A stretch of 64,000 bases of DNA from Defluviitalea raffinosedens (GCF_016908775.1 NZ_JAFBEP010000003.1:62001-126000); one strand, 5' to 3'; counted from the stretch's first letter, positions 17,471 to 27,150 are shown. The notes: generated by a model not told the origin, from the sequence alone. Made by a program: numbers and translations.

Positions 17471-17491
17471 GGGTTGTTGTATCAACAACCC
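17471..17491. promoter_or_regulatory. Intercistronic hairpin between xylA and xylB
   Basis: Perfect 9-base arms GGGTTGTTG and CAACAACCC around a 3-base loop, just before the xylB ribosome site. There is no T run, so it is probably an mRNA stability or processing element rather than a terminator. Confidence 0.6.
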
Positions 17492-17507
17492 AATAAATCG
17501 ATCTTTA

Positions 17508-18824
17508 CTACAGTGTATAGATATATTGATTAATTCGATCTTCTAAGAGTTCTTGTCTTCCGGATTTGTTTACAATCTTATCATGCTTTAATGCATAGGC
17601 AGTTAATTCTTCAAAGCCTACTTTATTTTCTACGATATCTTTTCCGATGCCTTCATTGTAACTTGCATATCTTTCTTCGATAAAGCTTTCTAATACTTTA
17701 TCTTGAAGCAATTTATCCGCAATGATAAGACCCCTTGCAAAGGTATCCATACCAACAATGTATCCGATGAATAAGTCTTCTACTTCAAAGGAACCTCTTC
17801 TTACCTTAGCGTCGAAGTTAAATCCTCCAGGTGCGATACCTCCGTTTTTAAGCACTTCGTACATCGCTAAAACAGCATCGTAGATATTGGTTGGGAATTG
17901 GTCTGTATCCCATCCTAATAGCATGTCTCCCTGGTTAGCATCGATACTTCCTAATACGCCGTTAATTCTTGCCATGTTCAGTTCATGTTGGAAGGTATGT
18001 CCTGCTAAAGTCGCATGGTTCGCTTCTATATTCATTTTGAAATGGTCTTGTAAATTATATTTTCTTAAGAATCCTAAAACAGTCATTGTATCAAAATCGT
18101 ATTGATGTTTTGTAGGTTCTTTTGGTTTTGGCTCGATTAAGAATTGTCCTGTAAAGCCAATTTTCTTAGCATAATCTACTGCCATTTGTAAAAATCTTGC
18201 ATAGTTGTCTTGTTCTAAAGCTGTATTGGTGTTAAGAAGTGTTTCATAACCTTCTCTTCCACCCCAGAATACATAGTTTTCTCCGCCAAATTTCTTAGTA
18301 AGGTCAATGGCTTTTTTAACCTGAGCCGCCGCAAAAGCAAATACATCCGCATTAGGAGAAGTAGATGCTCCGTGAACGAATCTTGGATGGCTGAATGCAT
18401 TGGTTGTTCCCCATAAACATTTGATACCTGTTTTTTTCATTAATTCTAAGATGTAATCAGAGATTTCATCTAAATTAGCAAATTTTTCTTCTAAGGAATT
18501 GCCTTCTGGTGCAATATCAAGGTCATGGAAACAGAAATATTCGATACCTAATTTGCTCATAAATTCAAATCCTGCTTCTGCTCTCGCTTTAGCAAGTTCC
18601 ATGCCTTCTTTTCCTGCCCAAGGTCTCTTAGCTGTGCCTTCTCCAAACATATCAGCGCCCATAGCAGTTAAAGTATGCCAATAGCTCATAGCAAATCTGA
18701 AATGATCCTTCATAGGCTTGCCTGCAACAATTTTTTCTGGGTCATAGTATTTAAATGCTAAAGGATTAGTAGATTTAGGTCCTTCATACTGAATCTTCTT
18801 AATGCCTTCAAAATATTCTTTCAT
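17508..18824 (-). CDS. xylA: Xylose isomerase
   Basis: 438 residues, the class II (long) xylose isomerase. Catalytic and metal-binding stretches are visible: [11 protein letters not shown] (catalytic His/Asp), [28 protein letters not shown] (Glu/Lys metal ligands), [14 protein letters not shown] and GSIDANQGD. It converts D-xylose to D-xylulose, used by the adjacent xylB. The gene has a strong ribosome site (GGAGGGGATC) and its own near-consensus promoter. No xylR gene is nearby. Confidence 0.97.
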   Translation of the reverse strand: MKEYFEGIKKIQYEGPKSTNPLAFKYYDPEKIVAGKPMKDHFRFAMSYWHTLTAMGADMFGEGTAKRPWAGKEGMELAKARAEAGFEFMSKLGIEYFCFHDLDIAPEGNSLEEKFANLDEISDYILELMKKTGIKCLWGTTNAFSHPRFVHGASTSPNADVFAFAAAQVKKAIDLTKKFGGENYVFWGGREGYETLLNTNTALEQDNYARFLQMAVDYAKKIGFTGQFLIEPKPKEPTKHQYDFDTMTVLGFLRKYNLQDHFKMNIEANHATLAGHTFQHELNMARINGVLGSIDANQGDMLLGWDTDQFPTNIYDAVLAMYEVLKNGGIAPGGFNFDAKVRRGSFEVEDLFIGYIVGMDTFARGLIIADKLLQDKVLESFIEERYASYNEGIGKDIVENKVGFEELTAYALKHDKIVNKSGRQELLEDRINQYIYTL

Positions 18825-18870
18825 AAGATCCCCTCCAAAGTTTTTAAATTGATTTTAACAACTTAATTCT

Positions 18871-18899
18871 ATTATATAGTATTCACAAAACTTTTTCAA
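18871..18899 (-). promoter_or_regulatory. Promoter of xylAB
   Basis: TTGAAA (18899-18894), 17 bases, TATAAT (18876-18871) on the minus strand. No obvious XylR operator or catabolite-response element was seen beside it. Confidence 0.85.
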
Positions 18900-19000
18900 C
18901 CCATTTTAAGAAGTTATTTTTTAATATTTTCTTACTTTTCTATTCATTCTACCTGCTAAAAAGATCCTGTATTAAGCTTTTAAAATTATATAAGAAGTTT

Positions 19001-19042
19001 TTTATTGCATAGGAAATTCAGAGGAATTTCCTATGCAATAAA
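19001..19042. repeat. Dispersed palindromic repeat, copy A (perfect)
   Basis: 19-base perfect arms (TTTATTGCATAGGAAATTC and its complement) around AGAG. The same palindrome occurs at 19335-19378, degenerate at ~25696-25732, and half-deleted at ~7300-7320. It lies between the tRNA operon and xylA. Confidence 0.8.
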
Positions 19043-19045
19043 AAA

Positions 19046-19069
19046 ACAGAGCACTTGTAAGTGCTCTGT
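19046..19069 (-). terminator. Terminator of the tRNA-Gln/tRNA-Leu operon
   Basis: Perfect stem ACAGAGCAC against GTGCTCTGT, then TTTTTT on the minus strand, nine bases after the tRNA-Leu end. Confidence 0.93.
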
Positions 19070-19077
19070 CTTATTAA

Positions 19078-19161
19078 TGCGGATGAAGGGAGTCGAACCC
19101 CCACGGTGTCGCCACCGGCAGATTTTGAGTCTGCTGCGTCTGCCAATTCCGCCACATCCGC
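19078..19161 (-). tRNA. tRNA-Leu (anticodon CAA)
   Basis: 84 nt class II tRNA. The acceptor stem GCGGATG pairs with CATCCGC and the discriminator is A. The anticodon arm is GCAGA-CTCAAAA-TCTGC, giving CAA (reads UUG). A long variable arm (CGGTGGCGACACCG) and a T-loop GGTTCGACTCC are present. CCA is not encoded. It is the second tRNA of a two-gene operon. Confidence 0.96.
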
Positions 19162-19166
19162 CAATA

Positions 19167-19238
19167 CTGGGTAGGAAGGATTCGAACCTTCGGATGCAGG
19201 AGTCAGAATCCTGTGCCTTACCGCTTGGCGACTACCCA
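19167..19238 (-). tRNA. tRNA-Gln (anticodon CTG)
   Basis: 72 nt. It begins with the U typical of tRNA-Gln (TGGGTAG pairing with CTACCCA) and the discriminator is G. The anticodon arm CAGGA-TTCTGAC-TCCTG gives CTG (reads CAG). The T arm is GAAGGTTCGAATCCTTC. CCA is not encoded. It lies five bases upstream of tRNA-Leu in the same transcript. Confidence 0.96.
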
Positions 19239-19267
19239 ACAATATTAATTTGTCCGAACAACTTCAT

Positions 19268-19296
19268 ATTCTAGCACAAATGATTTAGTTTGTCCA
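19268..19296 (-). promoter_or_regulatory. Promoter of the tRNA operon
   Basis: TGGACA (19296-19291), 17 bases, TAGAAT (19273-19268) on the minus strand, about 30 bases before tRNA-Gln. Confidence 0.7.
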
Positions 19297-19319
19297 GTAG
19301 TTTTTTTCAAAAAAGCCGT

Positions 19320-19378
19320 CTCACCCGGAGGGCTTTTTATTACATAGGAAATTCGAAGAGATTTCCTATGTAATAAAA
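19320..19378. repeat. Dispersed palindromic repeat, copy B, with its GC-rich preamble
   Basis: CACCCGGAGGGCTTT is followed by 18-base perfect arms (TTTTATTACATAGGAAAT and its complement) around an 8-base loop. The preamble is shared with the 7.26 kb and 25.68 kb copies, so the repeating unit is about 60 bases. Confidence 0.75.
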
Positions 19379-19381
19379 TAA

Positions 19382-19400
19382 CTCGTACGAAATGTACGAG
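19382..19400 (-). terminator. Terminator of nfnAB
   Basis: Perfect 7-base stem CTCGTAC/GTACGAG around a 5-base loop, then TTATTTTATT on the minus strand, immediately after the nfnB stop. Confidence 0.75.
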
Positions 19401-19403
19401 CTA

Positions 19404-20801
19404 TTATGCATTCATTGTGCTCTGAATTTTTTCATGTATAGCTTTTGCTGCTTTTTTCCCTGCCCCCATGGCTAAGATCACAGTAGCTGCACCAGTCACC
19501 ACATCGCCTCCGGCATAAACATTTTGCTTGCTGGTATGCATGGTTTCTTCTTCTACAATAATTCCGCCCCATTTGTGGGTGTCTAAGCCCGGAGTCGTTT
19601 GGCGAATAAGTGGATTAGGGCTTTGTCCAATGGCTATGATCACTGTGTCCATATCCATTATGAAATTACTTCCTTCAACTTCAACAGGCCTTCTTCTTCC
19701 TGATTCATCCGGTTCTCCAAGACCCATCTCTACACACTCAATGGCTTTTACCCATCCGTTTTCTCCATGGATTTTCTTAGGATTTGCAAGCAGTTTAAAG
19801 ATAATGCCTTCTTCTTTTGCATGATGAATTTCTTCTTTTCTCGCCGGCAGTTCTTCTTCTCCGCGGCGATAAATAATATAAACTTCCTCTGCTCCAAGTC
19901 TTTTGGCTGTTCTGGCAGCATCCATTGCCACGTTACCGCCGCCAATAACTGCAACTTTTTTACCAACCTTTACAGGAGTAGGATTATTGGGGAAATCATA
20001 TGCCTTCATTAAATTCACTCGGGTTAAAAATTCATTGGCAGCGTATACTCCGTTTAAACTTTCTCCTTCAATACCCATGAATTTAGGAAGTCCGGCACCG
20101 CTCCCTACAAATACTGCCTTGTAGCCTTCTTCAAATAACTCATCAATTGTGATCGAACGACCTACTACAACATTTTTATTGATTTTAACGCCCAGATCTA
20201 CTATAGTTTCTATTTCTTTTTCAACCAATGCTTTTGGAAGACGGAACTCCGGAATGCCGTACATGAGTACACCGCCTAAAGCATGCAAAGCTTCAAAAAT
20301 GGTTACATCATATCCTAATTTAGCCAAGTCTCCGGCACAGGTAAGTCCTGCAGGGCCTCCCCCAACCACTGCAATTTTAATCCCATTTTTTGTAATCTGC
20401 ACTGACTTTTTCTCTGCATGCTGCATATGGTAGTCGGCAACAAATCTTTCCAGCCTTCCAATACCTACCGGTTCTCCTTTTATGCCTCTTACACATACAC
20501 CCTCACATTGATTTTCCTGGGGACATACTCTGCCACAAATGGCTGGCAGGTTGTTTTCTGAAGTAATGAGTTCATAAGCTTTTTCAAAGTTCCCTGCTGC
20601 TACTTCCTTAATAAATTCTGGTATAGGAACGTTCACAGGACATCCGGATACACAGGGTTTATGTTTGCAGTTAAGGCATCTTGTTGCTTCTTCCATGGCT
20701 TGTTCCTTGGTATATCCAAGTGCCACTTCATTAAAATTTTTATTTCTTACATTGGGATCTTGTTCAGGCATGGTTACTTTTTTTAAACTCATATTAGGCA
20801 T
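19404..20801 (-). CDS. nfnB: NADH-dependent reduced ferredoxin:NADP+ oxidoreductase, large subunit (NfnB; glutamate-synthase-small-subunit-like)
   Basis: 465 residues. The N-terminal Fe-S domain carries CLNCKHKPCVSGCPVNVPI (~42-60) and CGRVCPQENQCEGVC, then an FAD Rossmann motif VVGGGPAGLTCAGDLA (~146-161), an NADP motif VIGGGNVAMDAAR, and the C-terminal FAD motif AGGDVVTGAATVILAMGAGK. The fold is shared with GltD; pairing with a FAD/2Fe-2S subunit of the NfnA/SudB type makes the bifurcating transhydrogenase NfnAB the best call. It links NADPH to NADH plus ferredoxin. One base separates it from nfnA, and gdhA lies upstream. Confidence 0.88.
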   Translation of the reverse strand: MPNMSLKKVTMPEQDPNVRNKNFNEVALGYTKEQAMEEATRCLNCKHKPCVSGCPVNVPIPEFIKEVAAGNFEKAYELITSENNLPAICGRVCPQENQCEGVCVRGIKGEPVGIGRLERFVADYHMQHAEKKSVQITKNGIKIAVVGGGPAGLTCAGDLAKLGYDVTIFEALHALGGVLMYGIPEFRLPKALVEKEIETIVDLGVKINKNVVVGRSITIDELFEEGYKAVFVGSGAGLPKFMGIEGESLNGVYAANEFLTRVNLMKAYDFPNNPTPVKVGKKVAVIGGGNVAMDAARTAKRLGAEEVYIIYRRGEEELPARKEEIHHAKEEGIIFKLLANPKKIHGENGWVKAIECVEMGLGEPDESGRRRPVEVEGSNFIMDMDTVIIAIGQSPNPLIRQTTPGLDTHKWGGIIVEEETMHTSKQNVYAGGDVVTGAATVILAMGAGKKAAKAIHEKIQSTMNA

Positions 20802-20802
20802 T

Positions 20803-21627
20803 TTACTTTCCTCCTAGTCCAATGCGGCAAGAATGTTCTTCTTCCTTATACATTCCCTGCCTTCTCATGCATTCGTCAAAATCTACCAAAAGGCCGTCAA
20901 AATCAGGGCCATCCACACAAGCGAACTTTGTTTCTCCGCCAACAGTCACTCTGCATCCTCCGCACATCCCTGTTCCGTCAATCATGATCGGATTAAGGGA
21001 TACTGCCGTTTTGATATTTTTCGGCTTTGTAATGCCTACAACAGCTTTCATCATTACAAGAGGCCCTATGGCAATGATTTCATCATATTCCTTACCTTCA
21101 TTTAATAGTTCATTCAGTACATCGGTCACGAATCCTTTTTTGCCTTTTGTGCCGTCATCGGTTGCATAGTAGACCTTATCGCAAATCGCTTCAAATTCCT
21201 TATCAAGGATAATAAACTCTTTGCTTCTTCCACCCAGAATCACATCTACTGCCACACCCATTTCATGAAGTTTTCGTATTTGAGGATATAGGGGGGCTGC
21301 TCCAACGCCACCGCCAATTCCTAATACTCTTTTATGTTTTTTAAGGTCAGAAGGTTTTCCTAAGGGCCCTACAAAATCAGGAATCGTATCTCCTTCTTGT
21401 TTGCTGCTTAGTAGCTGGGTAGAGTATCCAACAATCTGATAAATAATGGTAACAGTTTCTTTTTCTCTATCGTAATCTGCAATGGTTAATGGAATTCTTT
21501 CTCCTTTTTCATCGGCCCTGAGAATGATAAACTGCCCGGGTTGGCAACTTCGTGCTACAAAAGGTGCATGAACAACCATTAGCTCTACAGCTTCGTTCAG
21601 TTTTTCTTTTTTCAAGATTTTATACAT
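20803..21627 (-). CDS. nfnA: NADH-dependent reduced ferredoxin:NADP+ oxidoreductase, small subunit (NfnA; PyrK/SudB-like)
   Basis: 274 residues from the ATG at 21627 (MYKILKKEKL), preceded by GAGGAG nine bases upstream. An upstream in-frame start at 21714 would run through a hairpin and is rejected. The FAD-binding beta-barrel has GQFIILRADEKGERIPLTIAD, the NAD domain has VLGIGGGVGAAPLYP, and the C-terminal [2Fe-2S] cysteines are DGTGMCGGCRVTVGGETKFAC. It contributes the bifurcating flavin and [2Fe-2S] cluster of NfnAB. SudB and PyrK share the fold; the adjacent nfnB decides. Confidence 0.88.
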   Translation of the reverse strand: MYKILKKEKLNEAVELMVVHAPFVARSCQPGQFIILRADEKGERIPLTIADYDREKETVTIIYQIVGYSTQLLSSKQEGDTIPDFVGPLGKPSDLKKHKRVLGIGGGVGAAPLYPQIRKLHEMGVAVDVILGGRSKEFIILDKEFEAICDKVYYATDDGTKGKKGFVTDVLNELLNEGKEYDEIIAIGPLVMMKAVVGITKPKNIKTAVSLNPIMIDGTGMCGGCRVTVGGETKFACVDGPDFDGLLVDFDECMRRQGMYKEEEHSCRIGLGGK

Positions 21628-21663
21628 TTTTACATCTCCTCTGTAAAATAACTCAATAATAGG

Positions 21664-21700
21664 AGAAGCCTTATTTGAACAAGCAACAAATAAGGCTTCT
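21664..21700 (-). promoter_or_regulatory. Hairpin between gdhA and nfnA
   Basis: 14-base perfect arms AGAAGCCTTATTTG and complement around a 9-base loop. It has only a weak T-rich tail on the minus strand (CTCCTATTATT). It may be a partial terminator for gdhA allowing read-through to nfnAB. Confidence 0.6.
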
Positions 21701-21744
21701 ATTACATTATACATAAGTTACATCTCTAAATCAATTTGGGTATT

Positions 21745-23175
<1,431 letters not shown>

Positions 23176-23234
23176 TCACGTAGACTGCAATTTGCAAATA
23201 TATTTTTTTAACATTTCTACAAAAAATAAAAAAA

Positions 23235-23263
23235 AGCCTACAGAATTTACATTCTGCACGGCT
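23235..23263 (-). terminator. Terminator after the PAS histidine kinase gene
   Basis: AGCCGTGCAGAAT pairs imperfectly with ATTCTGTAGGCT around TTAC/GTAA, followed by TTTTTTTTA on the minus strand. It overlaps the kinase stop codon. Confidence 0.85.
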
Positions 23264-24926
23264 ATTCATAAATATCTGAAAGCTCTATATTGAGCATTTC
23301 GACATTTTTATAAGAACTTCTTTCATTATTAAGGGGTTCTTTGGCTTTTTCCTTAAGAACTTTGATTGGAAGTTCGATGATAAATTCTGTCCCCTTATGT
23401 TCTTCACTCTGCACATGAATGGTACCATTATGCATTTCCACTAAAGATTTAACAAGAAACAATCCTATTCCGCTTCCCTCATATTGCCGTGTAGCACTGG
23501 AATCTACCTGACCGAATCTCTGAAAAATCACATGTTGTTTTTGGGATGGTATACCTATGCCAGTATCTTTTACGGATATAAGGATTTTCTCATCCTGTTT
23601 TTCTATTCCTACTTTAATGACGCCTCCAGGTAGAGTAAACTTGGCAGCATTGGATAAAAGATTTAACATAATTCTCTCTATTTTTTCTGCATCAAAAGCC
23701 ATGATTTGCTTGGAGACTTTACTTTCAAACAGAAGGTTAATCGATTTGTTTTTTATGTATTGCTCAACCGACAAAGTAATTTGCTTAACAACATAAACAA
23801 TATCAGCATTTTCCAAATGCAATTTAAAGAAGCCGGAATCAATTTTTGTTACATCAATAGTATTATTGAGCAGACGAAGAAGTCTGTAACAGTTTTGTTT
23901 CATAATACTTGCATACTTCTTTTCTTTTTCAGAAGGCAAGTAGAAAGTTTCTAAAAGCTGCAACGTAGATAAAATGATGTTTAAAGGCGTTTTTAACTCA
24001 TGGGATACATTGGTAAAATACTCTGTTTTGGCTTTATTGTCGCGTTGCGCTTCCTTAAGTAATTTCTCTTGACATTTTATATTTTCCTGGAGGATGAGTT
24101 CTACTTTCTTCAAATCTGTGATATCTTTAATGTGCTCCATCACAAGCTGAACTTCATTCGTATCTTTGTCAAAAACGGGATATGCCATGATCTCCACCCA
24201 TTTTTCCAGTTTCTCTATATAGGTTTGGATTTTTTCAGTCTTTTTGGACTGACAGGCCTTTTGGGTGATCGACTCCGTGCAAGGCTTACTGCACATTTTA
24301 AGATCTGTACATTTTTTCCCGATGACTTCTTCACTGGTATATCCCCAAAGATCAAGAGCTGCCATGTTGCACTGAATAATCCTGTCTTCAGTGTCTTTAA
24401 TGTAAATTGGATCAGGGATACTGTCAAAAATCGTATCCAAAAGGGCCGAAGTTTCTTTTAATTGCCTTTTTATATCATAATGATGGTTTACTGCATTCGT
24501 GAAATCTTTAAGTAAAGTATAGGAGCCCGCCAGATACAACGGTTCATCATTTTCATCCCAAATGCCTTTTCCCTGAATGAGAACCCATTCATAATTTGAA
24601 GGCTGAATGGCTACCCTGCATTCTGTTTTAAAAATGGATATTTCTCTTTTCAAATAACGTTTTAAAGTCTCATTAACATAATCAATGTCCATAGGATGTA
24701 TGATTTCTTTTAAAAACTCAATAGGCATATACAGGGTGGATTTATCTCCATCAAAATACTCTCTGATTTTTCCATTATAGTAGATTGTATTTTGAGGTAT
24801 ATCCAGACCCCAAAAACCATCATTGGCTCCTTCTTTTGCTATGTCTAGCCAAATCTGACCCTTTTCCAGTTTTTTGGCATCCGTATCAATCAATCTGTGA
24901 TTTATATGCTCACCCCCTAAAGTCAA
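23262..24926 (-). CDS. PAS domain sensor histidine kinase
   Basis: 554 residues, no membrane segment, so probably cytoplasmic. A first PAS (PAS_3-like) spans ~28-145. A second PAS spans ~160-275 and contains an unusual cysteine group (Cys206, 212, 216, 225; KMCSKPCTES). Then comes a HisKA dimerisation domain (VSHELKTPLN, phospho-His ~309) and a HATPase domain with N, G1 (DTGIGIP) and G2 (GSGIGLFLVKSLVE) boxes near 420-530. No response regulator is adjacent, so it is an orphan kinase. The start is uncertain: the frame opens with TTG at 24926, but the best ribosome site (GGGGGTGAG) lies inside it and is followed only by ATA/AAT codons, so the exact first residue is open. Confidence 0.88.
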   Translation of the reverse strand: MTLGGEHINHRLIDTDAKKLEKGQIWLDIAKEGANDGFWGLDIPQNTIYYNGKIREYFDGDKSTLYMPIEFLKEIIHPMDIDYVNETLKRYLKREISIFKTECRVAIQPSNYEWVLIQGKGIWDENDEPLYLAGSYTLLKDFTNAVNHHYDIKRQLKETSALLDTIFDSIPDPIYIKDTEDRIIQCNMAALDLWGYTSEEVIGKKCTDLKMCSKPCTESITQKACQSKKTEKIQTYIEKLEKWVEIMAYPVFDKDTNEVQLVMEHIKDITDLKKVELILQENIKCQEKLLKEAQRDNKAKTEYFTNVSHELKTPLNIILSTLQLLETFYLPSEKEKKYASIMKQNCYRLLRLLNNTIDVTKIDSGFFKLHLENADIVYVVKQITLSVEQYIKNKSINLLFESKVSKQIMAFDAEKIERIMLNLLSNAAKFTLPGGVIKVGIEKQDEKILISVKDTGIGIPSQKQHVIFQRFGQVDSSATRQYEGSGIGLFLVKSLVEMHNGTIHVQSEEHKGTEFIIELPIKVLKEKAKEPLNNERSSYKNVEMLNIELSDIYE

Positions 24927-25025
24927 GAAAATTACTTTATTTTTGGAATCAGTATAACAACATTATACCCTTACAGGTAAATTTGTAAATATATTTTTGG
25001 AATTAAGGAAAATTTTGTACTAATG

Positions 25026-25502
25026 TTAAATAAAGAGCTGGATATCTGATTCAAGAGCATCTTTAAGATATTCTTTGGCTTCTATGACCTCTACCTCAGG
25101 AATCAGCTCTTCTTTCGAGATCCCCATAATTTCCATAGAAAGCTTACAGCCATAAAAATTCACTCCTCTTTTTCTTGCTCCGTTTAAAAAGTTTATGAGT
25201 CTTGGGGCCCCATCTTCTTCCATCATGTCAATCAACATTTTCTTCCCTAATCCACTGAAATTCATCTTAGAAAGTGGAAGTTCTTCCGGTCCTTTTGGTG
25301 TCATCATTCCAAACAGTTTTTCATAAGGACTTTTCTCTTCTGTATTTCCATTTTCTCCTGTTCTAAGCAAAAAGAGTCCCCAAAACGCAAAGAACATGGT
25401 TACTTCCATATCCATGTCTCTTGCCGTATTGGCTAAAATAAGAGCCGCCAAAGCTTTATCATAGTCGCCGCTAAACATGAGTAAGTTTAATTTTTTGCTC
25501 AA
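25026..25502 (-). CDS. DsrE/DsrF/DrsH-like family protein
   Basis: 158 residues of the DsrE/F/H-like superfamily (small Rossmann-like proteins related to sulfur-carrier TusD). It opens with LNLLMFSGDYDKALAALILANTA (quoted in part) and has a conserved Cys in VNFYGCKLSMEIMG that is the candidate persulfide carrier. It also has the typical FWGLFLLR segment after the second strand. The neighbour upstream on the same strand is a cysteine-desulfurase-like enzyme, so a sulfur-relay role is plausible but not shown; 270 bases with a terminator separate them. Confidence 0.8.
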   Translation of the reverse strand: MSKKLNLLMFSGDYDKALAALILANTARDMDMEVTMFFAFWGLFLLRTGENGNTEEKSPYEKLFGMMTPKGPEELPLSKMNFSGLGKKMLIDMMEEDGAPRLINFLNGARKRGVNFYGCKLSMEIMGISKEELIPEVEVIEAKEYLKDALESDIQLFI

Positions 25503-25774
25503 TTTTTCATCTCCTTATAAAATTTTATTAGTATTTTATCCTCTTATTCAATATTTATAATAAAATTCAACGATCAATGTATAACATTCTTTTCACAAGA
25601 AAGAATTTCTCCTTCGAAACTCTCGCGCCAAACGCGGTCGGCAAACCGACAAAATTCAATACATTCAAATTTCCATCCTGCCTGGAAGCTTTTTTGAAAT
25701 AGGAAATTCGAAAATTTTCCCTATATAATAAATAAAAGAGCGAACTTTTTCGCCCTTTGCATTGATCACAATGA
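25503..25774. other. Intergenic region with degenerate palindromic repeat copy C
   Basis: It contains a GC-rich patch (25621-25652) with the small hairpin GTCGG-CAAA-CCGAC, then CATCCTGCCTGGAAGC and a degenerate palindrome (ATAGGAAATT / AATTTTCCCTAT, ~25696-25728) matching the repeats at 19.0 and 19.3 kb, then the terminator of the class V enzyme gene. No ORF is supported. Confidence 0.6.
25731..25758 (-). terminator. Terminator of the class V aminotransferase gene
   Basis: Stem AGGGCGAA against TTCGCTCT (one G-U pair) with a 4-base loop, then TTTTATTTATT on the minus strand. Confidence 0.8.
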
Positions 25775-27094
25775 TTAATCTAAATTCTCATACTGATCAA
25801 TATAATATTTTTTATTCCGTACAATACACTCTAATAATGCAGCCAAACGATCAATTTCCTGGAAAGTATTATAAAACCCCAGACTGATTCTGACCATCCC
25901 CGGCCGAGTTTTTGTTTCATCTTCTATGTAGGCTTTGATTTCTTCTTTAGAAAGCTTTAAGAGCATCTGAATGTAAGGTTGCGCACAAAAACAGCCATTT
26001 CTCACTGCAATACCGCCTTCATAGGACAAGGCCAATGCCACAACCCGGTGAGGAACTCCCTTAATATTAAAAGAAATAATACCTAATCTATCCTCTATAT
26101 CATGAATATCTCCATATAGTTCTATATCGGGGATTTGAGTTAATTTATACATTGCATAGGCTGCCAACTTTCTTTCATGAGCCTCAATGGCATTCATTCC
26201 CATTGCATTAAGGGTTCTTATAGCCTGTATAAGGGCTACAACTCCTATGACGTTGGGAGAGCCTCCTTCTTCATTTTGTGGCGGATCATTCCACACCACT
26301 TCATCATGGGTAACAAATTTTACCGTTCCCCCGCCGGGATCAGAAGGTTCTCCAACAAAAACTTCTCTGGGCCCAATTAAAACCCCGATGCCAAAAGGCG
26401 CATACAGTTTATGGGCAGAAAACGCCAAAAAGTCTATATGCTCCGGATCTTTGTGAGATTTCATATCAACAGAAGTATGGGGAACGAGCTGTGCTCCGTC
26501 TATGAATATTTTAGCTCCGTACTGATGCGCAATTCTTGCTGCTTTATAGATTGGATTAATATATCCCAGTACATTGGATGCTCCTGTCATGGTAACGATC
26601 TTTACTTTCCCTTCGTATTTTTTAAGTTTACGCTCCAAATCTCCCATATCCAGCCGTCCATGCCCATCGATTCCAATATAGTCCACATGAAAGTGATTCC
26701 TCCAAGGTAAATCATTGGAATGATGTTCCATAGCTGTAGATAATACAACCTCTTTTCCCCCTTTTTCTCCTAATTTTATAGCTGCTTTATTAATGGCCTG
26801 GGTTGTATTGCTGGTAAAGATGACCACATCCTTTTTAGAATCAGCTCCGACAAAATCACAGACAATTTCCCTGCCCTTTTCATAAATCTGTGAAGACAGT
26901 CTTGATTTATATCCAGTTCCTCTATGAACAGAAGAATACCAAAAAGCAAAACGATTCACCGCATCCATCACCGAAATGAGAGGAGGAGTAGTGGCTCCAT
27001 TATCAAAATTAACGCCCGTTACACATTTCCCATTTATGAGGGGGACTTTCCCCTCTACACCCACCACCCACTTTCGAAATCCATATGGGTTCAT
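25775..27094 (-). CDS. Class V aminotransferase, cysteine desulfurase (SufS/Csd)-like
   Basis: 439 residues from ATG 27094 (MNPYGFRKWVVG) after GGGGGTGGGG; the GTG at 27109 is rejected. It has the class V PLP histidine-rich region (AMEHHSNDLPWR), the PLP lysine in FSAHKLYAPFG, and a C-terminal loop VRNGCFCAQPYIQ whose Cys aligns with the active-site cysteine of SufS (R-x-G-x-x-C-A-Q-P). It would release sulfur from cysteine as a persulfide, or act on a related substrate. No SufU/IscU or SufBCD gene is adjacent, so a housekeeping Fe-S role is not assured. Confidence 0.85.
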   Translation of the reverse strand: MNPYGFRKWVVGVEGKVPLINGKCVTGVNFDNGATTPPLISVMDAVNRFAFWYSSVHRGTGYKSRLSSQIYEKGREIVCDFVGADSKKDVVIFTSNTTQAINKAAIKLGEKGGKEVVLSTAMEHHSNDLPWRNHFHVDYIGIDGHGRLDMGDLERKLKKYEGKVKIVTMTGASNVLGYINPIYKAARIAHQYGAKIFIDGAQLVPHTSVDMKSHKDPEHIDFLAFSAHKLYAPFGIGVLIGPREVFVGEPSDPGGGTVKFVTHDEVVWNDPPQNEEGGSPNVIGVVALIQAIRTLNAMGMNAIEAHERKLAAYAMYKLTQIPDIELYGDIHDIEDRLGIISFNIKGVPHRVVALALSYEGGIAVRNGCFCAQPYIQMLLKLSKEEIKAYIEDETKTRPGMVRISLGFYNTFQEIDRLAALLECIVRNKKYYIDQYENLD

Positions 27095-27150
27095 ATTCCC
27101 CACCCCCAAAATATAGCAAATTGGCTTAATATTATAGTATTAATCAAAAA

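Noticed and set aside
15966..18899. XylR operator or catabolite-response element near xylA
   Set aside because: No convincing match to either motif was found by eye in the 18825-18900 region.
19018..19242. 74-residue minus-strand frame (DVAELADAADSKSAGG...) and the 89-residue plus-strand frame across the same spot
   Set aside because: Both are readings through the tRNA-Leu and tRNA-Gln genes; frames of this kind are a well-known false call over tRNA genes.
21627..21714. 29-residue N-terminal extension of NfnA
   Set aside because: It crosses the 14-base hairpin and has no ribosome site, while ATG 21627 has GAGGAG at good spacing.
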